A stretch of DNA of 64,000 nt from JALORV01 sp963791235. Its GTDB lineage: Bacteria > Pseudomonadota > Gammaproteobacteria > Burkholderiales > Burkholderiaceae_F. The position numbers and the translations under genes are program-made. The notes under the pieces are model-generated. The model worked only from the letters and a program-made list of their open reading frames with translations. It ran no database searches and had not been told where the DNA came from. The DNA lies in the NCBI GenBank assembly GCA_963791235.1, contig CAWBRW010000029.1, positions 1,302,001-1,366,000 on the forward strand, written 5' to 3'. Shown piece by piece: positions 57,280-64,000 of this stretch (the first letter of the stretch is position 1; each line of letters opens with the position of its first letter).

Positions 57280-57290
57280 GAGGGTGTCAC
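57165..57290 (-). pseudogene. Duplicated EamA N-terminal fragment acting as a 41-codon upstream reading frame
   Basis: GTG at 57290 overlaps the stop of the FemAB-like gene (GTGA). It opens MTPSHFAAALLMVTIW, nearly the same as the EamA start, then runs into unrelated sequence and stops at TGA 57167-57165, which overlaps the EamA ATG. The likely original state was a FemAB-like gene coupled directly to EamA by GTGA, before a 122-bp duplication. The fragment may still relay ribosomes to EamA. Confidence 0.7.
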
Positions 57291-58453
57291 GGTGGTCCCG
57301 ATCGCGCCTTGAATGCAGATCGCTCGTTCAGTTCTTCAACGTAGGCTTCAATGCCGCCGGTCTCGCGTGCGAGATAACGCTCGACGGCATCGGCAAATGC
57401 CGCGTGTCGCAGCCAGTGGCTTGACCACGTCCTCACCGGCTCGAACCCGCGCGCGTGCTTGTGCTCTCCCTGTGCACCGCCTTCGATCACCTTGAGCTTC
57501 CGCTCGATCGCGAATTCGATCAGCTGGTAGTAGCTCACCTCGAAGTGCAGGCACGGCACGCCCTCGAGCGCACCCCAGTAGCGACCGTAGACGCGGTTGC
57601 CGTCAAAGAACGCCAGTGCAGTGGCGATGTCCCGCCCCTCGCGCGAGGCAACGACCAGCAACAGCTGGTCACTCATCGAACGCGCGATCTGTTGAAAGAA
57701 GCGGAGATTGAGGTACGGCGTCGAATGGTGTGCCGCGTAGGTGCTCTGGTAGCAGCGGTCGAACAACGCCCAGTCAGCTTCGGTGATCTCGCTGCCGACG
57801 AGGCGACGCAGCGTCACGCCGGCGGCCACGACCTTGCGGCGCTCGGCGCGCACCTTCTTGCGCTTGGGCTGCGCGAGCTGCGCAAGGTAGTCGTCGAACG
57901 ACGCATAGCCTCGATTGAACCAGTGAAACTGGACCGAGTGCCGAGTCAGCGCGCCGAGCGTTTCCAGTGTCAGCGCCTCATCCTCGGTAGGGAACAGTAC
58001 GTGCAGCGACGACAGTGTCGATGCAGCCGCGTGCTCAACCAGCGCGCGCGCAAGGCGCTGCCGATCCCCGGCGCTCGCGGCTAGCAGCCGCGCCCCGGGC
58101 ACCGGAGTGAACGGCACCGCGACCAGCCACTTCGGGTAGTAAACGATGCCGTGGCGCTGATGGGCGTCCGCCCAGGCCCAGTCAAAGACATACTCACCAT
58201 AGGAGTGATGCTTGCGGTAGAGCGGCACCGCCCCGCAGAGGACACCGGACTTCCAGAGCGTCAGGTAATGCGGTTCCCATCCGGTGCGCAGCGACGCGCA
58301 CCCGGCCTCGTGCAGCGCCTGGAGGAACTCGTGACTGAGGAAGGGGTTGTCATGCCCGCCGCGGACCAGCAGGTCGTTCCAAGCAGACGCTCCGACCTGG
58401 TCCAGGTCGTGCACGATGCGCGTGCAATAATCATCTGAACCTGCAGCATCCAT
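57287..58453 (-). CDS. GNAT/FemAB-like acyltransferase (DUF482, peptidoglycan biosynthesis type)
   Basis: 388 aa with the family pattern of PF04339: HDNPFLSHEFLQALHEAGCA near the N-terminus, YKPYGEYVFDWAWA-like segment (KHHSYGEYVFDWAWADA), KRKKVRAERRKV, and EGGAQGEHKHARGFEP near the end. Members are predicted N-acyltransferases related to FemAB; biochemical role unknown. The first ATG (58453) is only 2 bp from the divergent nadE ATG, so the true start may be a few codons downstream, for example the GTG at residue 14. Confidence 0.85.
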   Translation of the reverse strand: MDAAGSDDYCTRIVHDLDQVGASAWNDLLVRGGHDNPFLSHEFLQALHEAGCASLRTGWEPHYLTLWKSGVLCGAVPLYRKHHSYGEYVFDWAWADAHQRHGIVYYPKWLVAVPFTPVPGARLLAASAGDRQRLARALVEHAAASTLSSLHVLFPTEDEALTLETLGALTRHSVQFHWFNRGYASFDDYLAQLAQPKRKKVRAERRKVVAAGVTLRRLVGSEITEADWALFDRCYQSTYAAHHSTPYLNLRFFQQIARSMSDQLLLVVASREGRDIATALAFFDGNRVYGRYWGALEGVPCLHFEVSYYQLIEFAIERKLKVIEGGAQGEHKHARGFEPVRTWSSHWLRHAAFADAVERYLARETGGIEAYVEELNERSAFKARSGPP

Positions 58454-58455
58454 TC

Positions 58456-60090
58456 ATGAGCTCGAACGTCAAAGTCGCCGTCGCACAGATCAACTGCTCG
58501 GTTGGCGACCTGGAGGGCAACAGCAGGAAGATCGTCGACGCTGCGGAGCGGGCGGTCGCGCTCGGAGCGGACCTGCTGGTCACGCCGGAACTGTCACTCA
58601 CCGGCTACCCGCCCGAGGATCTGCTGCTGCGCCGTGCATTCTACGCAGCGAGCGACGCGGCCCTGCTGAAGCTCGCAGCACAGCTGCTCAGGTTTCCGGA
58701 GCTTGCCGTCGTAGTCGGGCATCCCCTTGCGCGCGAGGGCCAGCGCTTCAATGCGGCTTCGGTCCTGCAGGGCGGCATGGTCCTCGGCACCTACTTCAAG
58801 CACGACCTGCCCAACTACGACGTTTTCGACGAACAGCGCTACTTCACGCCGGACAACCGGCCGTTCGTCTTTGAGGTCAGGGGCACGAACTTCGGCGTCA
58901 ACATCTGCGAGGACAGCTGGTTCCACTATGCGCCGGAGTGTGCAATGGCGGCCGGTGCGCAGGTGCTGCTCGTGCTGAACGCGTCGCCATTTCACCTCGG
59001 CAAGCAGGCGCAGCGCCTGCAGACCATGCGCACCAACGTCTCGCATTTCGGGTTGCCGCTGGTCTACGCCAACCTCGTGGGCGGACAGGACGAGCTGGTG
59101 TTCGACGGCGCGTCGTTCGTCCTGGCAGCCGACGGCACGGTCGTGGCCTCCGCCCCGCATTTCGAAGAATGCGTGCTGGTCACCGATTTCATCGACGGTG
59201 TTCCGCAGCCGGGCCGTATAACCCCGGATCCGCCGCTCGAGGCGCTGGCCTACAACGCGCTGGTGCTCGGCGTGCGCGACTACGTCGGAAAGAACGGCTT
59301 CCCGGGCGCGCTGATCGGGCTCTCCGGGGGAGTCGACTCGGCGCTGACCCTGGCGATCGCGGTAGACGCGCTCGGTGCCGACAAGCTGAGGGCGGTGATG
59401 ATGCCGTCGCAGTTCACATCGTCGATGAGCCTCGAGGATGCGGAGCAGCTGGCGCGCAACCTCGGCGTTCGTCACGACGTGCTGCCGATCAAGCCGGCGT
59501 TCGACGCGTTCCTCGCCACTCTCGCTGGTGAGTTCCGGGGGCTCACCTGGGACACCACCGAGGAGAACCTGCAGGCACGCATCCGCGGCACGCTGCTGAT
59601 GGCGCTTTCTAACAAGTACGGCTCCATCGTGCTGACGACCGGCAACAAGTCCGAGACGGCAGTGGGCTACTCGACGCTCTACGGCGACCTGGCCGGCGGA
59701 TTCGCGGTCATCAAGGACATCCTCAAGACCCTGGTGTACCGCCTGTGCCGCTATCGCAACGGCATTGCGCCGGTGATACCGGAACGGATCCTGACGCGCG
59801 CGCCCAGCGCCGAGCTCAAGGCCGGTCAGACGGACCAGGACTCGCTGCCGCCGTATGACATCCTCGACGACATCATCACGCGCTACATGGAGGAAGGGCA
59901 GGCGATCGCCGACATCGTCGCCGCCGGGTTCGACGAGGCGGTCGTGCGGAAAATGGTGCGCATGATCCGTACCTCCGAATACAAGCGCCGTCAGTCACCG
60001 GTAGGTATCCGCGTGACCCATCGCAGCTTTGGGCGCGACTGGCGCTATCCCATCACCAATCGGTTCCGCGAGGAAAACGCGAGCCTCTAG
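58456..60090 (+). CDS. nadE: Glutamine-dependent NAD+ synthetase
   Basis: 544 aa two-domain enzyme. The N-terminal nitrilase-type glutaminase has Glu45 (LLVTPELSLTG), Lys115 (YFKHDLPNYDVFDE) and Cys151 (VNICEDSW). The synthetase domain has the ATP loop GLSGGVDS (288-295). It converts deamido-NAD to NAD with nitrogen from glutamine. Followed 30 bp later by glnB, a common betaproteobacterial pairing that ties NAD synthesis to nitrogen status. Confidence 0.96.
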   Translation: MSSNVKVAVAQINCSVGDLEGNSRKIVDAAERAVALGADLLVTPELSLTGYPPEDLLLRRAFYAASDAALLKLAAQLLRFPELAVVVGHPLAREGQRFNAASVLQGGMVLGTYFKHDLPNYDVFDEQRYFTPDNRPFVFEVRGTNFGVNICEDSWFHYAPECAMAAGAQVLLVLNASPFHLGKQAQRLQTMRTNVSHFGLPLVYANLVGGQDELVFDGASFVLAADGTVVASAPHFEECVLVTDFIDGVPQPGRITPDPPLEALAYNALVLGVRDYVGKNGFPGALIGLSGGVDSALTLAIAVDALGADKLRAVMMPSQFTSSMSLEDAEQLARNLGVRHDVLPIKPAFDAFLATLAGEFRGLTWDTTEENLQARIRGTLLMALSNKYGSIVLTTGNKSETAVGYSTLYGDLAGGFAVIKDILKTLVYRLCRYRNGIAPVIPERILTRAPSAELKAGQTDQDSLPPYDILDDIITRYMEEGQAIADIVAAGFDEAVVRKMVRMIRTSEYKRRQSPVGIRVTHRSFGRDWRYPITNRFREENASL

Positions 60091-60120
60091 AATCCGGCTT
60101 AGTCCATCGGGAAAGGCACC

Positions 60121-60459
60121 ATGAAACAGATCACCGCGATCATCAAGCCGTTCAAGCTCGACGAAGTGCGCGAGGCGCTCGCCGAGGTCGGCGTTACCGG
60201 CCTGACCGTCACTGAAGTGAAGGGATTCGGGCGGCAGAAGGGACATACGGAGCTGTATCGGGGCGCCGAGTACGTTGTGGATTTCCTGCCGAAGGTCAAG
60301 GTTGAGGCCGTCGTCCCGGAAGCGCTGGTGGAGCGTTCCATCGAAGCAATCACCAAGGCGGCGCGCACCGGCAAGATCGGCGACGGCAAGATCTTCGTGC
60401 GCGCGGTCGAGCAGGTGATCCGCATCCGCACCGGCGAAGAGGGCGAGGCGGCGGTCTGA
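60121..60459 (+). CDS. glnB: Nitrogen regulatory protein P-II
   Basis: 112 aa, standard length. Signals 2-oxoglutarate, ATP/ADP and glutamine status to GlnE, NtrB and other targets. Tyr51 in ELYRGAEYVVDFLPK is the uridylylation site; KPFKLDEVREAL and KIGDGKIFV are the other signatures. GGGAAAGG precedes the ATG. No amtB follows, so GlnB is favoured over GlnK. Confidence 0.96.
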   Translation: MKQITAIIKPFKLDEVREALAEVGVTGLTVTEVKGFGRQKGHTELYRGAEYVVDFLPKVKVEAVVPEALVERSIEAITKAARTGKIGDGKIFVRAVEQVIRIRTGEEGEAAV

Positions 60460-60480
60460 CGTCGGCACGCCGGCCGCGAA

Positions 60481-61104
60481 TCAGTCGCGGTCCTTGAGCG
60501 ACCAGTCGTAGCGCCAGGCCACCAGCCGGAAACCGGTCGTCACTGCGGCGGCCGTCCACAGCGCCAGCCCCGAGCTGGCGCCGGCCTGCACCATCAGGAC
60601 GTAGAGCCAGCAGCCGAACAGGGCGGCGATCGCATACGGGCGACCATCGCGCAGCACCATCGGCACCTCGTTCAGCACGACATCGCGCAGCACCCCGCCG
60701 AAGACGCCGGTCACCACGCCCATGATCGACGCGACGAAGGGCGACATCCCAGCATCCAACGCCAGGGCAACGCCGCTGATGCTGAAAAATGCCAGCCCGA
60801 TCGCGTCGGCCGCGACGAAGGCAGCATTCGGGATGATCCGGTGCGCAAATCGCATCAGCGGTGTCGCGATCAGCGTCATCGCCAGGATGATGATCGGGTA
60901 CTGCTCATGCTCCACCCAGAAGAAGGGGCGGCGGTCGAGCAGCACATCGCGCAGGGTTCCGCCGCCGAACGCGGTCAGGAAGGCGACGACGTAGACGCCG
61001 ACGATGTCCATGTCCTTGCGCTGCGCTTCGGCGAAGCCGGAAAATGCGCAGGCGAGGACAGCGACGACCTCGACGACAAACAGCAGCGTCAGTGCTTCGG
61101 TCAC
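60481..61104 (-). CDS. TRIC-type / UPF0126 membrane protein (YicG-like)
   Basis: 207 aa from GTG at 61104, which overlaps the Smr stop (GTGA). Seven helices in two related halves, each with the glycine-rich motif: TAFGGGTLRDVLLDRRPFFW and GVFGGVLRDVVLNEVPMVL. Bacterial TRIC homologues form trimeric cation channels; YicG is linked to glycine uptake in E. coli. Either role is possible here. Confidence 0.9.
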   Translation of the reverse strand: MTEALTLLFVVEVVAVLACAFSGFAEAQRKDMDIVGVYVVAFLTAFGGGTLRDVLLDRRPFFWVEHEQYPIIILAMTLIATPLMRFAHRIIPNAAFVAADAIGLAFFSISGVALALDAGMSPFVASIMGVVTGVFGGVLRDVVLNEVPMVLRDGRPYAIAALFGCWLYVLMVQAGASSGLALWTAAAVTTGFRLVAWRYDWSLKDRD

Positions 61105-61751
61105 GGCCGCGCAGTCGGCCGCAGGAGGACGACGAGGGCGCCGCTGCCGCCTTCCGCGGGGCGCGCCTGGCAAAAGGCGATGACTTCTTCACGCTGCGCC
61201 AGCCAGACTCGCGTCTTGCCCTTCAGCACCGGTTGGCGATCCTTCGAGCCCAGTCCCTTGCCGTGGACCACGCGCACACAGCGCAGACCGCGCTTGATCG
61301 CTTCGCGCAGGAAACCCGCAAGCAGTTCGCGCGCCTCATCGACCCGCGCGCCGTGCAGGTCCAGATGGTCCTGGATTACCCACTCGCCACGGCGCAGCCT
61401 GCGCAGCACATCCGGCCCGATCCCCGGCCGTCGGAATGACAGCTCGGCATCGGTGTGCAGCAGGGTGTCGATCTCGAACTCGTCGGAGACCGACGCGATC
61501 AGGACCTGCTGGTCGTCCTCGATGCGCTGCTTGGGAATCGGTGGATGCGGTGGCCGGTCGTGCTCGACACGCTGCTTGATCGCCAGAGGTGTCACCGCGC
61601 CGACCATGGAGCGGAACTCCTCGGCCGCAGTCTGCCGGGCCACGGCGGAACGGCGCTCGGCTGTCTGCGCCGCTTCACGCTCCCGCGCGTCCCGGTTCAG
61701 CGCCTCGCGCAGCGCCGCGAGTTGAGCAAGGTCCTTGAGTCGCGCGGCCAT
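61101..61751 (-). CDS. Smr-domain protein (SmrA/YdaL-like)
   Basis: 216 aa. A charged helical N-terminal region (about 1-110) precedes a C-terminal Smr domain (LDLHGARVDEARELLAGFL, then VRVVHGKGLGS). Small MutS-related domains nick DNA or cleave RNA; SmrA-type proteins are putative nucleases. Starts 20 bp after trxB and is coupled to the TRIC-type gene. Confidence 0.92.
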   Translation of the reverse strand: MAARLKDLAQLAALREALNRDAREREAAQTAERRSAVARQTAAEEFRSMVGAVTPLAIKQRVEHDRPPHPPIPKQRIEDDQQVLIASVSDEFEIDTLLHTDAELSFRRPGIGPDVLRRLRRGEWVIQDHLDLHGARVDEARELLAGFLREAIKRGLRCVRVVHGKGLGSKDRQPVLKGKTRVWLAQREEVIAFCQARPAEGGSGALVVLLRPTARP

Positions 61752-61771
61752 GGAGCGTCTCCACCGGAGAC

Positions 61772-62770
61772 TCAGGCCGCGGCCGCAATGCCCAGCTCGG
61801 ATGTCGAGGGCTGCATGCTCTCGAGATAGCGCTGCGCATCCAGAGCAGCCATGCAGCCCGTGCCGGCGCTCGTGATGGCCTGGCGATAGACATGATCCTG
61901 CACGTCACCCGCTGCGAAGACGCCGGCAACGCTGGTCGCGGTCGCCATGCCGGCCAGTCCGGTCTTCGTCACGATGTAGCCGTTCACCATTTCCAGCTGG
62001 TCGACGAAGAGCTCGGTGTTCGGCCGATGCCCGATCGCAATGAACACCCCCTGCAACGTCAGGTCCTGCGAGGAATCGGATTGAACGTTGCGTACCCGTG
62101 CGCCGGTCACCCCGGTCTCGTTGCCGAGCACCTGGTCGAGCACGCTGTGCAGCCGCAGTTCGATCTTGCCTTCCTTCACCTTGTCCATCAGGTGGTCGAC
62201 CATGATGGGCTCGGCGCGGAACTTGTCGCGACGATGTATCAGCGTCACCTTCTTCGCGATGTTCGAAAGGTACAGCGCTTCCTCGACCGCGGTATTGCCA
62301 CCGCCGACCACCGCGACATCCTGGTTCTTGTAAAAGAATCCATCGCAGGTGGCGCAGCCCGACACACCTTTGCCCATGAATTCCTGCTCGGACGGCAGCC
62401 CGAGGTACATCGCGCTGGCGCCCGTCGCGATGATCAGAGCGTCGCAGGTGTACTCCCCGCTGTCGCCTATCAATCGGAACGGCCGCTCGCCGAGTTTCGC
62501 CGTGTGGATCTGATCGAACACGATCTCGGTATGGAAGCGCTCGGCGTGCGCCAGGAAGCGCCCCATCAGGTCGGGTCCCTGAACGCCGTCGGCATCCGCA
62601 GGCCAGTTGTCGACGTCGGTCGTCGTCATCAGCTGACCGCCCTGGGCCAGGCCCGTGATCAGCACTGGCGTGAGATTCGCCCGCGCGGCGTACACCGCTG
62701 CGGTGTACCCGGCCGGTCCCGAACCCAGGATCAGCACCCGCGCATGTTTGGTGAGTTTGGTGACCGCCAT
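61772..62770 (-). CDS. trxB: Thioredoxin-disulfide reductase
   Basis: 332 aa FAD flavoprotein that reduces thioredoxin with NADPH. FAD motif GSGPAGYTAAVYAARA (17-32), redox-active CATC at 139-142, NADP motif GGGNTAVEEALYLS and the C-terminal FAD motif GVFAAGDVQD. Complete. A TATAAT -10 lies 24 bp upstream. First gene of a trxB-smr-TRIC group. Confidence 0.96.
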   Translation of the reverse strand: MAVTKLTKHARVLILGSGPAGYTAAVYAARANLTPVLITGLAQGGQLMTTTDVDNWPADADGVQGPDLMGRFLAHAERFHTEIVFDQIHTAKLGERPFRLIGDSGEYTCDALIIATGASAMYLGLPSEQEFMGKGVSGCATCDGFFYKNQDVAVVGGGNTAVEEALYLSNIAKKVTLIHRRDKFRAEPIMVDHLMDKVKEGKIELRLHSVLDQVLGNETGVTGARVRNVQSDSSQDLTLQGVFIAIGHRPNTELFVDQLEMVNGYIVTKTGLAGMATATSVAGVFAAGDVQDHVYRQAITSAGTGCMAALDAQRYLESMQPSTSELGIAAAA

Positions 62771-62793
62771 GTTCTTCCTCGTGTAGTCGAGCG

Positions 62794-62799
62794 ATTATA
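62794..62799 (-). promoter_or_regulatory. Candidate -10 element for trxB
   Basis: Exact TATAAT on the minus strand 24 bp before the trxB start. A TTGAGT lies 21 bp further up, too far for an ideal -35, so the match is partial. The hairpin-module repeat begins shortly upstream. Confidence 0.4.
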
Positions 62800-62895
62800 G
62801 GTGGGGGTAAGGTGGCCCTCACTCAACCAATTGTTTGAATTGAATCGCGTTTCCCTCCCCGCTCGGCGTGAAGGGCGCCAGGACGGGCCCGATTC

Positions 62896-63050
62896 CCTCC
62901 CGCGTGGCGGGAGGGACAGGGAGGGTGCCGAGCAGTTGCCACTCGGCGGAGCGCGCGGCCGCTCCGGAGCGCAGCCGACTAATTGAGTCTTGGCAGTTCC
63001 GCCGCGAGCGCACGTGCGACCCGCAGGGTCGCGTACGTGAGCGGCGTGAG
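62896..63050. repeat. Third copy of the hairpin 3'-end module, after the second LytTR gene
   Basis: On the minus strand this block begins next to the stop of the LytTR gene and has the same order as the 40.2-40.7 kb copies. A hairpin with GCA loop (63016-63032, stem GCGACCC/GGGTCGC) comes first, then a 39-bp core at 62944-62982 identical to 40586-40624, then a CCCTCCCGC/GCGGGAGGG hairpin at 62896-62916. Stems differ from the other copies by paired changes while flanks stay the same. It runs toward the trxB promoter. No gene here. Confidence 0.85.
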
Positions 63051-63812
63051 CTACATCTGCCTGAACAGGTGTGTGTAGGTGTCGGAGACCAGGAGTGTCT
63101 CGGGCCGCGTCTTGAGCTTGACCATCATGCGACCACGAAAGTCTCGGGTGACGCCGGCAATCGCCGTGGCGTTCACCAGCGTGGAGCGATGGATCTGCCA
63201 GAACTGGCCGGCGTCGAGTTCCTCGACCAGTTCCTTCAGTGGCTTGCGGATCAGCGCTTCGCCTTCCGCGGTGACGACGCGCGTGTACTTGTTGTCGGCC
63301 TGGAAGTATGTGATCTCGTCCACCGTGATCAGCTTCAGGTTCTGGCCGACCGAGGCGTTGATCCAGCGCAGCGGCTGCCTGCCGGACGCCGTCGCCGTGG
63401 CCACGCTGCCGAGGTGGCTCAGCGCGGCATCGATGCGTGCGGGCGGTGAACCCAGGCGCTGCTTGATCCGGCTCACCGCCGTGAACAGCCGCGCCGCCGA
63501 GACCGGTTTCAGGACGTAGTCGACAGCGCCCTGGTCAAAGGCTGCCACTGCGTGCTGGTCGTAGGCGGTGACGAATACGACGTGACAGCGTCCGTTGGCC
63601 TGTCGCGCAACTTCGAGGCCGGTCGCGCCGGGCATCTCGATATCGAGAAAGAGCACATCGGGCTGGCGCTCGTCGAGCAGGCGCAGCGCCTGCACGCCGT
63701 CGGCGGCTTCGCCGACGATGTCGAGCTCCGGCCAGAGCTGGCCCAGTTGTTCGACCAGCTGGTGGCGAAGCGTTGCTTCGTCCTCGGCGACAATGGCGGT
63801 AGGGCCACTCAT
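63051..63812 (-). CDS. LytTR-family response regulator
   Basis: 253 aa. Receiver domain with phospho-acceptor D57 (VLFLDIEMPGATGLEVAR) and signature Lys in VDYVLKPVSAARL; LytTR DNA-binding domain from about residue 150 (VDEITYFQADNKYTRVV; FWQIHRSTLVNATAI). Similar in plan to the 39.4-kb regulator but not a close copy. The ATG overlaps the kinase stop (ATGA), so kinase and regulator are translated together. Confidence 0.93.
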   Translation of the reverse strand: MSGPTAIVAEDEATLRHQLVEQLGQLWPELDIVGEAADGVQALRLLDERQPDVLFLDIEMPGATGLEVARQANGRCHVVFVTAYDQHAVAAFDQGAVDYVLKPVSAARLFTAVSRIKQRLGSPPARIDAALSHLGSVATATASGRQPLRWINASVGQNLKLITVDEITYFQADNKYTRVVTAEGEALIRKPLKELVEELDAGQFWQIHRSTLVNATAIAGVTRDFRGRMMVKLKTRPETLLVSDTYTHLFRQM

Positions 63813-64000
63813 GCGGAAGTCGACGGGCTCGCGTGGATGCGCAGGGTCAGCTGTGTGGTGTCGCCCGGCAACTCCAGGCAGTCAAGCGAGGCCTTCGAAC
63901 CGTAGAGCCCGGCGAGGCGCTCACGCACGCGCGCAATTTCAGGGTCTTCCGCGCAGCCGCCTGCAGCGGAAATCCGCAGCACCACGACGATATCGTCGCC
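63809..64000 (-). CDS. LytS-type histidine kinase, C-terminal end (cut by window edge)
   Basis: 63 codons in frame up to TGA at 63811-63809. The sequence DDIVVVLRISAAGGCAED and ARVRERLAGLYGSKASLD matches the end of the ATPase domain of LytS/YehU-type kinases (usual form: GLANVRERLALLYG). Overlap with the LytTR start and the kinase-regulator order support this. The rest lies beyond the window. Confidence 0.7.
   Translation of the reverse strand, partial: GDDIVVVLRISAAGGCAEDPEIARVRERLAGLYGSKASLDCLELPGDTTQLTLRIHASPSTSA

Overview
The window is high-GC (roughly two thirds G+C by eye) and looks like the chromosome of a betaproteobacterium, probably Burkholderiales or a neighbouring order. The main evidence is gene order: argH, a LytS-type kinase and LytTR regulator, ppc, then hemC-hemD-hemX-hemY; also mog-yjgA-pmbA and nadE-glnB, a PPi-dependent phosphofructokinase and ppa. 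No tRNA, rRNA, CRISPR array, insertion sequence or prophage was seen.

Layout. 1-5.7 kb (mostly minus): two Ser/Thr kinase genes, a NatA/NatB-type ABC exporter coupled to a lipoprotein hydrolase, and an SMR exporter. 5.8-9.3 kb: DUF423 protein, EamA transporter, quinone oxidoreductase and an orphan ParA. 9.3-15.7 kb: a truncated fructose-bisphosphatase beside an intact reversible PPi-PFK, then pepN, EamA and a GlcG-like protein. 16-19.7 kb: a multiheme electron-transfer operon (11-heme cytochrome c, di-heme cytochrome b, 8-motif NapC/NirT protein). 19.7-27.7 kb: M20 peptidase, gluQ and two tandem PAS-GGDEF diguanylate cyclases. 27.7-34 kb: LysR/pirin/DoxX, an esterase-mog-yjgA operon, pmbA and a Tat-exported TRAP binding protein. 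34-47.7 kb: TRAP permeases, argH, a two-component pair, ppc and heme genes. 47.8-55 kb: a second TRAP system, CvrA antiporter, SDR and aldehyde dehydrogenase. 55-64 kb: ppa, a K+ channel, EamA, a FemAB-like protein, nadE, glnB, a TRIC-type protein, Smr, trxB and a second LytTR/LytS pair cut by the window end.

How genes work together. hemC/D/X/Y could supply heme to the cytochrome operon, which has a 5-4-5 FNR/DNR-type inverted repeat upstream. PPi-PFK can run in the gluconeogenic direction, which would offset loss of the adjacent FBPase, and Ppa competes for the same pyrophosphate. Many minus-strand genes are joined by four-base ATGA or GTGA stop-start overlaps.

Two cautions and one highlight. 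About 15 genes are broken by single-base frameshifts. By hand count 26 are one-base insertions and one is a deletion, clustered at 3-24 kb and 41.6-49.4 kb, so I treat them as draft-assembly errors and annotate the repaired reading frames. The FBPase truncation is different: about 150 codons are missing. The most unusual structure is a non-coding hairpin module found directly after the stop codons of three genes (two LytTR regulators and ppc). Its flanks and loops are conserved while its stems change by compensating base pairs.
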